In this document: positions 1 to 13,700 of the stretch, piece by piece
Numbering within the stretch: position 1 is the stretch's first letter
Layout: each line of letters begins with the position of its first letter
NCBI GenBank assembly: GCA_037976565.1
Contig: CP137666.1
Coordinates: 49,565,271 to 49,629,270, forward strand
Reading direction: 5' to 3'
Length of the DNA: 64,000 nucleotides
Source of the DNA: Mesocentrotus franciscanus
Taxonomy: Eukaryota; Echinodermata; Echinoidea; Camarodonta; Strongylocentrotidae
Position numbers and translations under genes: made by a program
The notes under the pieces: generated by a model
Databases searched by the model: none
The model's input: only the letters and a program-made list of their open reading frames with translations
What the model was told of the DNA's origin: nothing

Positions 1-3000
1 ATATACTCTCCACCAAAATTAAACCACCGCTTTCAAATTTATTGCATTTTACTAGCCTATTACATAACATTTTCTATGAAGTAACTCCAACATGGAATAA
101 AACACTTGGTACGACACGAGTGTACCGCGTGCTTCCACCAGCATGTGTTACCTGTGTGTACCATGAATTTGCATAGAATTAAAAGGAAAAGATTTGGATT
201 AAATGAAATTAATCGGATTGGATTGACATTAATTGAGTTCAATTGTTTTCACAAACACACGAGCAAACAATATAACAACCAATAAAGGGTATTTTTGATT
301 GTCATTGTACATAATCCAGATGTTTACTTACAATAATTCTAGACAAGTGAACAAAACTGACAGTTTTAAAGTAATTTATGGTAATGACAGGTGAAAACGG
401 TTGGCTTATTAAAGAGCATGGCTTGTAATGGTAAGCACTTCTTGTAAAACTTAAACATCTATAAAGAAAGTGCTTTAAAGTTTTACGTAGTAAACTTTGC
501 CCGTGATGATGTTGATGATTTCCAACCTGTTCCATAAGGAATTCGGAATAGTATGATTAGTTTTAATTAGAAAAATCTGCACAGCGGTCAATTAAAAACA
601 GAAACTAACTGGATATCTTAATTACATGTGTCGCCTGCGTGCTTTATGACTCTACATCTATGCAATATATGGACATGTAGACATGATTACGTTTCTAGAT
701 GATTTTTATTAATCTTTTGAACATCGAAAGCTTTGAAGAATAGTATAGAGGCGCTATGTGAGACTTTGATTTTCCTGAAAACGTCAACAAAGCGGCGGTA
801 ATAGGCACTGCAGAATTGTAAAATTAATCGCAGTATTTAGCAATTTATTCTGTCTTCCAGTCTTATCGTAACTGCCCTGTTTTCTGGTAATTAAGAATTC
901 TCCCATTTCACGCCTACATTTCATGTCCTTGCCTCTATATTCACCCGGTTCATTTTGAATTAATTTTGAGTCATTACAAGGGCCCGGGGAATAAAAACCT
1001 AAATTATTTCCCTCTGAACGAGAGGTACCTATAAGAATTCCCAGCTCAAAGGGTAAAACATGCCGCCATATAATGGGTTTGAAAGTAGACTTAAAACAGA
1101 CTTCATCTGTCGTAATTATAATGAATCATTGCTTGTATGTATACAAAAAAGATTTTAGCACAAAGTTCATGAAGTCAAGTTTATCCATTACTCTTTCAGT
1201 CCCCTAAAAGTCTCTACGTGGATTATATTTCTTTCGGGTATGCAAAAACTTAACAATGATTTTCTTTTACATTACGGTTGCCTGAGCTCCACTTTGTCTT
1301 TGTAGAACATTCCTATCCCACATTCATATATCTTAAAGGGTGTTTTTCCATTCTTCTCACGTCAGGCTCGCAGGATACTATGTATTATCGGTCCATTCAG
1401 CACGTCCAGGTAATACTACACCGTCAAAGTATAATCCCCAATTGTAGGGTACCCTTTCCGCAGTTATTAGAGCAATGGATGACAATAGACTGCAAATTAT
1501 CTAAGGAAATGACTTAATGAAGTTCATTGCTTTTTGATAACCAGTCATCCGCCACGAGTCTGGAAAGTCTACACCAGCATGTACCTCTATTTTAGAATGG
1601 GGGTGTATGTCGTATTTTACATCACTAAGCGGTGATAGTAAGGATTGATCAAGCATCGGATGGTCTTCATTTAAAATGAACATATATCGTTTGCAAAGGA
1701 GGATACAATACAAATAGAATATAACATGCAATTTAACTTTCAACAATAAGAATGCAAGGACTTGCTTCCTTGTATTTGAGTTGTTCTTCATCGCCAAAAC
1801 TGCAGATTTTTCAATCATTATTATGCAAGACGCCCCAGAAGTATACTTTTAGTTGATATCTTTAGCCCATTCATTTTGTTTTGCAGTGTTGTGTGTAATT
1901 CTTACAAGAGAAACCCCATCGATTTGACAGGAAAAATATCACTAAGCAATGATGAATTTACTTAGGCCTTGCATTTCATCTGCGATGTTACAAACTTTAT
2001 ATCAATTGGCATCCAGCTCCGACACTTCACGGCTTAAAGAGATGATCACACGCCCATGTTCACGTCACTAAATTGTTGCTTTAATCTGCCTTATTAGTAT
2101 CACGACTTCAACAGTCTTCAAGATCTTTGGGCAGTGTCAGTGCTTGTCAATAACAGCCATTAATCTCAATATTGTTGAAATTTGAAGTCTTTGATGAGAA
2201 AGGAAACGATGATAATTGGAGTGAATCTGTTTGTCTCGTTGTATCTCTTGCAGACGGCATTCCCAACATTATCCGATGACTGATGTGTGACTGATATGCG
2301 ACCCGCCTCGCAAGAAAGGTAACTTTGATTTCCAGACCTTATTTCATTTAAATGGCTTCCTTTAAAGGGATTGGGTATCTTTGTCTCAGATTCTAAACAA
2401 AATCCTGGATTTAGCTCATGCTGCAATCATAATTATAAACCTTTAGGTCAGTCATGAATCCCATGACGTTTACAAGCCGATCGCCCGTCTGATTATCAAG
2501 ATATTTATGATTGGAATTCGAAATTTCAAAAACCGTTTTTCCAACGGTTTTATAACACTACAGTCTATTGGGGAAAATGAGTATGGTAAAACCGGTCAAT
2601 CAAAGATTTTTACTTTTTTGAGGCACTTCATGATCATTTTGAAGCGATTTTTTGATTTTTTTTTTAGGGCTTCAATATTACACCATATCACAGACGCTGG
2701 TAACACGTAGGGCCATGCATCTCAGATTTGGCATTGTTAAACAATGCCTTTAAAGAAGTGGAGCGGCGAAACCCCGGTGTTTTTTCTTCTTTTCTTCTTA
2801 TGATGACGTAAAGTGTAATATGCTTCACATTACTGCATCTTAGAACACAGATCTTAGTGAATGAGTGCTAGTCCTTTGTTGCACGCGGTTGCCATTCATT
2901 TACACGTACAAAATCGCGGTGTTTTCTTTTTTTAGGCGGTTTACCGCGCAAGCCTTTAAAGTGGTCGAAACATTTATGATATCGTTATGCTTTATGCATA

Positions 3001-3819
3001 ATAAAAACTGATACAAATACTTGTACAGTAATACAATTGCACTTGTAAAAATATGTACTTTATAATTTTAATAAAAATGAGGGTGGTTAGCCTGAAGATT
3101 AAAATATTCGACTCATTGGTCGGGCCAGGCAGTATTATTTTTGACCATGGAAATTTGAATTAAAGTGTATGATTTGAACGTTAGAAGGAACTGAATCAAA
3201 TTGTGATTTTCTCTTCTTAAAAAAGATACGCATAATAAATCCTCCGATAATACATAACAGATGATGAAACTACGTGTAGATCGACGGCATTTGATAGAAA
3301 TTGCTTTTAAAAGTTTATGCTTTTTAAAAATTAGATATAGACATACACCGTTTCCCTCCGCTGAATTTAAAGTAAATATTCATTTACGGGTTCATGTAAA
3401 GCCGGTAACATAATGTCAAACGCGATAGGAAACACGCCTCTTTGTATAAACATGGCAGGTATGAACACCAATGCACTTGACTCTTTTTCTCCTTTGTTTT
3501 GAACCCATTGGTATATGTTTACAGTGAGTGTAGTACAAGTCAAGGGCGAAGGAACATAAAACAGAGAGCAGCGTGAAATTGTAACGGAAGATATTGGTCG
3601 CAGGTGTATCAGTAACATACATTAACTCGTGTCAAGTTCAGCCTCGTATATTTTGACAGTACTACTTACTAAATTATGGCAAAAATTTATTTTTAAATTG
3701 TGTAGCATTGTCCTAGCATTTTGTGAACCATCAATATCTTATCAAGGGTTATACGACACAGGCTCTGGAGTTTATACGCGGTTAATATCCTACACTAATT
3801 GAATTCTTAACTTCAACCC

Positions 3820-3950
3820 TGGATTAAACACTATAATAACCCTAAACCTAACATTGAACCTAACCTAAACAGCATATTGAACCCTTACCCTATCCATAAA
3901 CCCAAGTCGAAGCATATCCCTAATCACAATCCTAACCCTACATCTTCGAC
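3820..3950. repeat. Degenerate CCTAA-rich (telomere-like) tract
   Basis: Words such as ACCCTAA, CCTAAACC, CCTAACC and CCCTAATC recur irregularly. They resemble the animal telomere repeat TTAGGG read on the other strand, but no long perfect array exists. Confidence 0.35.
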
Positions 3951-4430
3951 CAAATAAGGAGTGGAGCAGTTGTCGCCGAAGCAAACATTGGAGCGCTCAC
4001 CACTATCAAAATCATCAATATCCATATCATCTTAATTGGCAGAAAACAATTGTTAAAGTATTTAATATAGTGCGGTATCTAAATTCAGTTCTTTGTAAAA
4101 ATGTAAACATCTCTTCTCCATCAAGAGTATAATCTTTTTATTGTAGTGCTGGTTTAATATTATTGTAAGCTCAGTAAAAAGTCTGAGGAGATGTAACGCA
4201 TACTTGATGAGGGATTATGCAAGGGCGGAACCCCCATGAGAAAATCAGCTGTAACATACCTGTGCACACTGTCCATATATAATGTGTTCCAATTTAGATA
4301 TTGGGCGTATCGTTCATGTTAAGCAACAAGGCCATAAGTTTAGGCCTATATTAAATTAGAAAATTTTGATTTGTTTTCCTGCTATGTCATTAAATGCCCT
4401 AAAAAAGCTTCATGTGTGGTAATACTCACA

Positions 4431-4654
4431 TAGTGGCGTATCCAGAAAGTGATAATAAACAGGGGATCTGTACTGTCGTGGGCAGCCTCTCTATAGTTAA
4501 AGTTATGTGATTTTTTTCCCCCTTCAGTCTGAGATAAATATAATGAAGAACCGCAGATACAAAAGTTCTTTTATTGGAAGGGCAGGAGTCTGTAAGTAGA
4601 GTGGAAGGGGAGGGTGAACTCCGCCCCCGGCCCTATATGTTGGATACGCCACAA
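4431..4654. mobile_element. Small MITE-like element with 12 bp inverted ends
   Basis: GTGGCGTATCCA at 4433-4444 is exactly the reverse complement of TGGATACGCCAC at 4641-4652. The element is about 220 bp and has no coding capacity. The left end begins TAGTG, which fits hAT-type ends. The flanking 8-mers match at only about 5 of 8 positions, so the superfamily is tentative. Confidence 0.5.
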
Positions 4655-6471
4655 CTCTCACTTTCCGTAAAGCAAACGCATCACTTTCCATGACTTCAAT
4701 TGAAATTTCTCAATGGACTTGTCTGTTTATTGATAAAGTATTGATTTAGTTTAGTTGTAAATACTGTTAAATAAAATGACCTGTGATTAAAATTTGTCAA
4801 TTTCCATTAGTTTTCTGCAGATTTGGGAACCAATAATGAATGAAAGCATTGGTATAATATAGTTCGCATGGAATATTAATGAAGCATTTCATGTGATGAT
4901 TCCTCTCATGTGCAGGGCCTCATATCAAGTGTTAATCTGATGAAATATAATGAATGGTAGGCCATGGAACTCGAATGTAAATTGGGGAAAATCTATTTTC
5001 CATTCGTTCTCCATCCCACTCACTCATCAAGTCGTTGATTCCCTCATCATCATAATCGCGTTAACAAGCTATAATCTAGTTCATTTCATTTTTTGTCTGG
5101 TGCAAATCAGCCGTTTATATGCACGAGTGTATAAAATGACTGATATAGTTCGAGCCTGCAGGTATTATTTTTAAGGAAATTAGTTCATACCATGTACCAT
5201 AAAAACACGAGTCTCTGTAATCAGTCTGGCTAAATGTATAAGGAATAGTTAGGATTCATCTCGGATTTATGAAGATCTTTTAAACCTATGATCAGTTTTG
5301 GTACAGAATATGGGTTATGGTTTTAATATAGATCAAAGCGATGTTTAGATCAGGAAACGGTTCGTTAAACGAATTTGGGATAAAGGTTGAATCTTGACCC
5401 GGATCTGGGTCGATTTTCAACACTTGGATTATCCGAGTATCCTCTTCACATCTCAGTGCTCGGAGTGTATAGCCTCGACCCAGGGCGCATCATACATCCT
5501 TACTAAAAATAAGTTTTTAAAAAAAAACCATTTACTGCCAACAATACAGCTTTCGACTGATTCAAAGATGGGTAAACTTTTACGGACATGTAGAAATATA
5601 AGAATGTATTGAGACACACTAAACTATCATCACTAAACATCAAAATAATGAGATACAAAGATGGTACAAATCTACCACCCTATTCAGTGATTCTCAGATA
5701 ATTCAATAGAGTATTCAGAGTATATCTAATCTGATGTTTATAATATCGCTTCATAAGCGAGGAGGGAAAAGGAAACGTAATGTATTTACTCGGATAAAAT
5801 TGCCCATTTTAGAGTGAATGTACAAAATAAGCCCCAAATACTCTTGGTAGGCAGATAACGAATTAGACACTTCTCCGAATAATACAATTTATAGATACAA
5901 GTATAAAACTCATTGCATCCATTCTCATTATTCATTTTCAACTTACGTTTGACAAAATAACTTGTAAATAATATGGTAACGACAAAATAATTAATTCTCA
6001 GTTAAACACAACTGTGATCGTTTTGCTTCTTACCTCTCAAGTAAGTCATACTTTCATGTAATATTTGTTGAGTTATCATACCAGCAAATAACGACACAGC
6101 AACTGAATGCTGCACTCAAATGGAGCAAAGATTCACTCATTTTTATGTTGAATATATCGTATAACGAAGTAATTGTCGCAGAGTTGGATTCTGTTGAGTC
6201 ACTGGACAGTAATGAATACCTTCGTTTAAAAGGTTTCGAAATTTAATGAATAGAACTAGGCTAACTTATTAGAGAATTTTCTAATAATGAATATATGAAG
6301 AGAGGGCCAGAGAGTATTCGTGGTACAAAATGAGTGACTGTATTGAGCACAACGTAAAGCAATAAACACTATCTATTATATTTAGTAGCTTTATCTTTAC
6401 TGTGGATAAAGATGATATAGGATATAGTGACTTGTCATGTGAATAATGAAAACATAAATTAAAGCCAGGGT

Positions 6472-6472
<1 letters not shown>

Positions 6473-6527
<55 letters not shown>

Positions 6528-6552
6528 AGAGAGAGAGATAGAGAGAGAGACC
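6473..6552. repeat. GA microsatellite
   Basis: A nearly pure (GA)n run of about 70-80 bases, interrupted by a few substitutions. The opposite strand gives a low-complexity Ser/Leu open frame that is not a gene. Confidence 0.9.
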
Positions 6553-7627
6553 AGAGGAAGGGGGGCAAAAACAAAATTTAAATCAGTGGAACGTGCCCGA
6601 AGTTAAAATCTTCCTTAAATCTTCAACTTTCATACAGATGTGTTGATGGAAAGAAGGCGAGATAAAATGGAGGGGGAGAGGGGCGAGGAATAACATGATT
6701 TTCCAAAGTAGATATAGAAATCATGGTTTCCATTTTTGATGTATTCTGTCGCGTGTAAGTGATTGTCAAACGGATAAATCTGTTGACAGAGCTTAGATTA
6801 ATATTCGTAATGGAATTATAGGCGTGGGCTGATTGTGAGCTGACGAACAGCGAGAGGCGATGGCGGGTTCAATCTAGTTTAGATCAAATTAAACGCAACA
6901 TCATCACCTTGCACTATGTAGAGGTTCAGACATGGGTTATCTTTGAGATGAAATGATTTCAGTGACAAGTTCAAGATTGAAATAGCCGACCACAAAGTTT
7001 GACGTCAAGTTCAGGCAAGAAAGAATGACGCGTGGGACGTGTATTTACAGAACATCTTCCCGTATTATCGTCATTTTGCGAGTATAATTGATTGCAGTGA
7101 TTACATACTAATGCCAAAAATAACCCTAAGCATAGCCATTGCCAGGCATTTAATGCAATATCAAAATCACGAGTCGAAGTACATTGTATGTAACTAAATA
7201 CACCAAAGACAGAATGGGGTGCTTGGTTGTCAACATTGTAATTATACATGGTCGTCAGGTTAGGAGGGATCCGCAGCGAAATCAGACAAGAAAAGTTGAG
7301 ATGTACTTTTGAGTTTACGATGAAGCATAACGTAAAATCACCCTTCCATGACACTGTTTATATCTCTCTGTATCTATCTCTCTGTTTCCTTCCCTGTCTG
7401 TATCTCTACGACTCCACTCTATTTCACTATCCGTCTCTATCCTTCACTCAGCTCTCGTTTTCTTTCTTTCTCCCTCCATATCCCACTTTATTTCTACGTT
7501 GTTCATTAACTGTATGAATGAAAAATGTCCTAGCCTTATAATCTTCAATAAAACCTTATTAAATGTTGTATCAAAAAGTTTCGTTTTCCTCGCTGATACA
7601 AAACCTTACCGATTTTTTGATTTACAG

Positions 7628-7720
7628 GTGTCATGGGTGCGGACCGGGTGTTGGCGCTCTTCTCTATTTTATTCTGGTTCTTATCCATTGTTGAAGCCTA
7701 CGACCCATTTCACTATGATC
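7628..7720 (+). CDS. Exon with start codon and signal peptide of the Kazal-mucin gene
   Basis: ATG at 7633 opens a hydrophobic leader, MGADRVLALFSILFWF followed by LSIVEA, then YDPFHYD. This is a typical secretory signal peptide with likely cleavage near residue 22. The exon ends in phase 1 at a consensus donor, GTAAGT at 7721. A pyrimidine-rich acceptor-like sequence ends at 7627, so a 5' UTR exon probably lies upstream. Reading through the donor gives an immediate stop, which supports splicing here. Confidence 0.8.
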
Positions 7721-10700
7721 GTAAGTAGTGACAAATCCATAATTTGCCAACCAATTTATGTTAATCAGTTTGAATTTATGCTAAATCCATCCACCTGTTC
7801 CTGATCCAGGGTACAGCGCAATACCGTTTATACGAATACTTAATAAAAATGTTAGGTATACATTATAACGCATTTTCGTTTTGAAAGCTTCTAAGTAGAT
7901 GGTTGATGACAAATGATTGTGGAGATTTAAAAATCCAGGTATTTCAAACCGCGAAATAAGAAAGAGTCATTATATCATCAGACAAATCACAGTCACATGG
8001 TACTCACTAATTTGCCACAAAATTAAGCCACTTGTATGATTATCACTGTACTTTTTGCCTTTTGCAAAGTTAATGATGGCTGCGTGCATTACGCTAAATG
8101 TCAAAGAAACATAATCTAGACGACAACTCTTCTCTTAATGTGACATGTGGCAAAATTTTACAATTCCTTTTAATCGTATTTTATTGGGACCGATCAGTAT
8201 TTGGGCCATAAATGGACACCATTTTCAAAATTTATCATATTTTACCTCAAAAATCTACATAAATATATGTTACAATGAACACATATCAATGTTTCATCTT
8301 GCTGTTGCAGTATATGTTCATGTTATAAGACAATGTATTCTTTTTAAGCAAGAGAAGTAAAACATAATACCTTTCATGTTTCTATGTTTCTCCGTAACCA
8401 GCCAATGACCCTTGTTTTAGAAGATGTACCCGTTACTACGCTCCGGTCTGTGGGTCGGATGGAGAGACCTACTACAGTATATGCGTTCTATTCTCCATAA
8501 AGTGCCATAGAAAAGATCCAGACCTCGCCGTTGCTTATCAAGGAAGATGTAGAACACGACACCCCGCAGTATGTAAGTCGTCGTTTTTTTAACAGTCTCG
8601 AAGGTGAAGAAGTATTTCGAAAGTATATCCTAACTCGACATATAATCATTATGGAAACTCTGCCGACCATTTCCCCAATCAATTATACAAGGTTCAATGT
8701 AATATCCGGAAGTTTTATTTGTAAACATTTAACTTCATTAATAAGGAGACAATTATTCATTCATTCACCTAAACCATAATTAAACGAAAAATATTGGACG
8801 ATTTTGCTTAAATGAAATGTGTACAGCATTATCATGAAACATTTCTAGATCTTAAAGAAAGTGTGAAGGAATCCAAAAATAATTCAGGACGACCCCGCTC
8901 AGCTAAAAATCGAGGCTGAACTCATTAAGACAGCTGAATAGATCGCAAATACTTGTGGTTGAACTTTTTGCGAGTATGTCATTTAAAACATTCATTTCCA
9001 GGATATTTAATAGAAATGTGTAAGAAAAAAACTAAAGGTAATGACTAACATTTCAGGAGGTGAAATGCTACAATAACTTTGGCACTGCGGCTCAACTCTT
9101 GAAACCACACCACCTTGTTTGTATTTGTGCCGAGTTAGCGCGATGCCATTTTGAAGATACACTATTAAGGATCAAGATGGATGACTTCGTATCGTTTCGT
9201 TATTTCATCGTTATTATTTTGTTTCTTTTTTTGCAGTACAAGAAGAAGCTTGTCCTCGTGAGTGTCCCGACATAGTATCTCCGGTCTGCGGCAGTGATGG
9301 GCGAACCTATGACAATCCATGCTTACTGGATGCTATGGCATGCGAAACAAAGACACCATCATTAGTAAAGATTACTGGTGGATACTGCGATCAAGAAGGT
9401 AAGTGGCTGTTTAAGATATGTTTCATGTCTAGGACGTCTTTGAGCCGGATTTGTTGGTCCCTGACGGACATTCTGACAAACTGAAAGATAGAAGGCCTGT
9501 AAAAAGAAGTAAAGAATTTCAGTGAGCTGTTTATTGTGAAGGGCATCACTATCCGTGTCGAACAGTGATACAAGTAGGTTGCTGTGGACATTTTTTTTCT
9601 TTTTTCTATGTTACTATGGTTACAGATACCAAAATTAGAATCCATAAAACGTTCACTGTCATGGACGGATAAGTGGATAAGACTTAACCGATCAGGCTCC
9701 TCTATGACCCAACGTCCTTATGGGGGCCCGACTCTATGACCCGACTTCAGAACGATTGTTTAACCAAATTGTATTAACTAGGGCCTTTGCTTCTATAAGT
9801 CCGTCGGAGATTCCAATGGAAGCAATTTTGTTCCATGTTTTTAGCCTCAATTTTTGAAAGCTCTATCGTAGCGTTTCGTTTGAGGTTCATCCAACAAGTA
9901 TCCTAAGGATTAAGGGCAATGGACCGTAAGAGAAGGGAGCTTTATTGTTAATATCATAGAGGGTAAAACTTTGTGTTAACCTCGAACACCAGAAACCAAA
10001 TTCCAGGATGGAGATTGACGTATCATCAAATAATTATTGGACTTTTGAAGTCACAGAATTTTAATAAGATCTAAAACCAACGGTTCTATGCTGATTTCCT
10101 ACGGTAGTAATAGAATACGCATTCCGATCAAAGGGGAACATGAATTGAAATAAAAACGCAATGTATATTTTTTTCTGCTCTCCTGAAATACCTCTGAAAC
10201 TACGTTTTGCATTAAGTTTGATTTCATTTTGGTGGTCATCCTTTTCATTACTCAACAATATCAAATCCTCTTTGTGAATAAGATCTACTTTACAAGTGTA
10301 ATGGTAAATGACTTGAAGCAAGAGAAGAAATTAAATTTTACAATTAATGGTTTAAGTCTATTTAAATCTCAACAATTGACAGGTCTTTATATGATGCTTG
10401 ACAGGTACATCAATACTTTTACAAACTACAATGATTCTATTTATTATCTGTGAATCAGGTTTAGCAGGTAGATGTCCACTAGAGTACCAGGGAAAATACA
10501 AACCGGTGTGCGGTCGAGATGGTAGAACATACGTCAACCAAGGAATATTACAGATCACAGCCTGCATACAAAACGACCCAAACCTTGCCTCTCAGGCGCA
10601 TAAAGGGGAATGTGAATTTAGAGGTGAGATTTAATGTTTATTGTTGTTTCATATATGTCTACATTTCTGCCTATGTTCTTTTTCGTTACCATACGCTGCA

Positions 10701-13700
10701 TTTAACACTCATTTATAAAGACATGTTTGTTACAATAATGAATCTTTGCTGTGATCGCAAACATAAATATATCACGATAACAGTCATGTCACATTTTGAG
10801 TTACCTGATGACTACACAAGATAGTGATAATAGTAGTTTCAATCATCTCATGACATATGACTTAAGATTTTTATTTGCAATTTTAAGTTGTATGATCATT
10901 ATCATTTAATATAACCTCCGTTCTATATAGTATTAAACAATACTGTAAAGAACGACATACTTCAGTGATTGCAATTAGAAATCCCTTCACTAACATAATA
11001 TCCTCATTTATTGCATTAGTTAATATATATTACTCACACCAAACAACTTCAGATCTTAGGATATTTTTTGATGTATTTCTTTTGTTGAAAGGGAGGCGGA
11101 AAAGACGGAAATGTCGGAAACCGGCATGTGATATGAACTACGATCCCGTGTGCGGGACGGACGGAAAGACATATTTCAACAAATGCTTCATGGACTACTT
11201 TGCTTGCAGGAGGGACATCGAGACAATGAGGCTCCTTTACCTTGGTGTCTGCAGACAAGAAGGTATGGCTGAGAGACGACATGGTCCCTAAGAATGTCGG
11301 CTAAAAATCAAGTCCACAAATATCATGAGGCAAAGAATAACATGTCTTTCGAACGTGTGTCTCAGATTTCATGTCAAACATCGTGTCTTAGATATGTATC
11401 GGACTATCGGTAGCTATCTTTAAAAAAAATTGATAAAAAATCTGTTAGTGTTCGCGATCACGAAGACGGTTATGCTTCCGTGACTAAACCATATTTTTGT
11501 TGTGATTTGTGAAAAGAAAAAAAAAAGCGAGCATGATAAATAGTAATAAATGTTATTGGTAATTAGTTATCAATATGGAAGAAGAAAAAAAGATGTTTGA
11601 TGGTAATGTTGTGTTATGATAACAATTTGTATTCTGTTACACATTTTATTGAGCCATTACCTTGATTATTTCTAGCTTTGCGTACCCATGAATCAAGAAC
11701 CTAAAAAAAATAATAGAATCCTTGACAAGTTGACATCAACAAACCTTTGAAATGAAATGGGGAATCAAGTCATAAATTTATATATTTAAGGCTTCATCTT
11801 TGTTTCTCATATTTCTTTGTTGACAGTTGTTGTTCTGCGGACCAAACCGACACGTGACCCCATTCTAACAACACCAGACGGAGGACGAGTTACAAATCTG
11901 CTTCCGGGTCCACTTTCTAAGACAACACCGAAGACAAGAACAGAAGCAGAAACCCGAGCTCCAGAATCAATAACAACCCCAACCACAGCAACTCCGTCGA
12001 CAACTGCGACTACTACAATAGCAAAAATTACACCATCAACAGTACACACTACCCCGACCACAGAAGTAAAGGAAACAACGCCAACCACATCTACTCCACT
12101 AGCAATACAAACTACTCCGACAACAGCCATACAGTCTTCACCAACATTATCAGTAGAAACATCATCGACAACAGAAAGAGAAGAAACTACGTCGATAATA
12201 TCTACTTCATCAACAACAAAACCTGCTTCAACAACATTAATAGAAGAAAAAACATTCGCAACACCAATAAAAGAAACTTTGCCGACCACAATGCGGGCTT
12301 CGTCGACATCAATGATTAATTATACAACGGCAGAAAAAGAAGAAAGTTCGCTGACACCATCTACCCCATCAGTAACACAGTCTACTCCAACATTGACTGA
12401 AATTGCTACGTCGGCAACGGAAGATACTACGTCACCAACAGAAGTAGATGAGACTACTCAATTTACCCCGTCGACAACACAGTCTACTCCAACAACATTG
12501 ATAGAAGATGCAACATCACCCACAGAAGTAGATGAAACTACACCGCCCACATCTACCCCATCAGCAACACGGTCTACTCCAACAACGCAGGTTAGAGAAG
12601 AAGAACCTTCACCGACAACATCTACCCCATCAGTAACACAGTATACTCTAACAACACTGACAGAAGATGCAACATCACCAACAGAAGTAGATGAAACTAC
12701 ACCGCCCACATCTACCCCATCAGCAATACAGTCTACTCCAACAACGCAGGTTACAGAAGAAGAACCTTCAACGACAACATCTACCCCATCAGCTATACAG
12801 TCTTCTCCGACAACAATGATTAAAGACAGAAGATGCAACATCACCAACAGAAGTAGATGAAACTACACCGCCCACATCTACCCCATCAGCAATACAGTCT
12901 ACTCCAACAACGTCTATTGAAGATACGACGTCGCCAACAGAAGCAGAAGAAACTTCGCCGACCACATCTACACCATCAGCTATACAGTCTTCTCCGACAA
13001 CAATGATTAAAGATATCACGTCGGCGACGGAAGAGTCAACATCACCAACAAAAGTAGATGAAACTACACCGCCCACATCTACCCCATCAGCAATACAGTC
13101 TACTCCAACAACGTCTATTGAAGATACGACGTCGCCAACAGAAGCAGAAGAAACTACACCGCCCACATCTACCCCATCAGCAATACAGTCTACTCCAACA
13201 ACGTCTATTGAAGATACGATGTCGCCAACAGAAGCAGAAGAAACTTCGCCGACCACATCTACAGGTTCAGCAACTCAGTCTTCTCCGACAAAAATGACTG
13301 AAGATATGACATCGGCAACAGAATACACAACTCCCCCAGAAGATAAAACGTCACCAACAGAAGTAGATGAAACGACGCCCACTACATCTATCCCATCAGC
13401 AACACCGTATACTCCGCCAACATTGACGTTGGTTACAGACGACAAAACTTCGCCAACAGAAGTAGATGAAACTACGCCAACCACATCTACCCCATCAGCA
13501 ACACCGTCTACTCCGCCAACATTCATTGAAGAAACGACTTCGGTTACAGAAGTAGAAGGAACTACGCCAACAAAGTCTACTCCAACAGAAAAACAGACCA
13601 CCCCAACAGCATTAACTGAAGGAAGAACATCACAGCCACAAACGACTTCGTTTACAGTAGAGTCTACTACTGCAGTAACACCGATGTCTCAGAAAGGAGC

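Larger units (their letters stand above)
1..7627. other. Intergenic region upstream of the Kazal-mucin gene
   Basis: No convincing coding exon is visible on either strand: open frames are short, lack domain-like composition and are not flanked by matching splice sites. The stretch holds a GA microsatellite near 6475-6550, a MITE-like inverted repeat at 4431-4654, a degenerate CCTAA-rich tract near 3820-3950 and a pyrimidine-rich tract near 7360-7500. Upstream non-coding exons and the promoter of the Kazal-mucin gene probably lie here, because the first coding exon is preceded by a splice-acceptor-like sequence ending at 7627. I cannot place them. Confidence 0.6.

Noticed and set aside
6281..6574. 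97-residue Leu/Ser-rich frame
   Set aside because: It is a translation of the GA microsatellite on the opposite strand.
10519..10824. 101-residue frame overlapping Kazal exon 4
   Set aside because: It is a different frame of the Kazal 3 exon running on into the intron.
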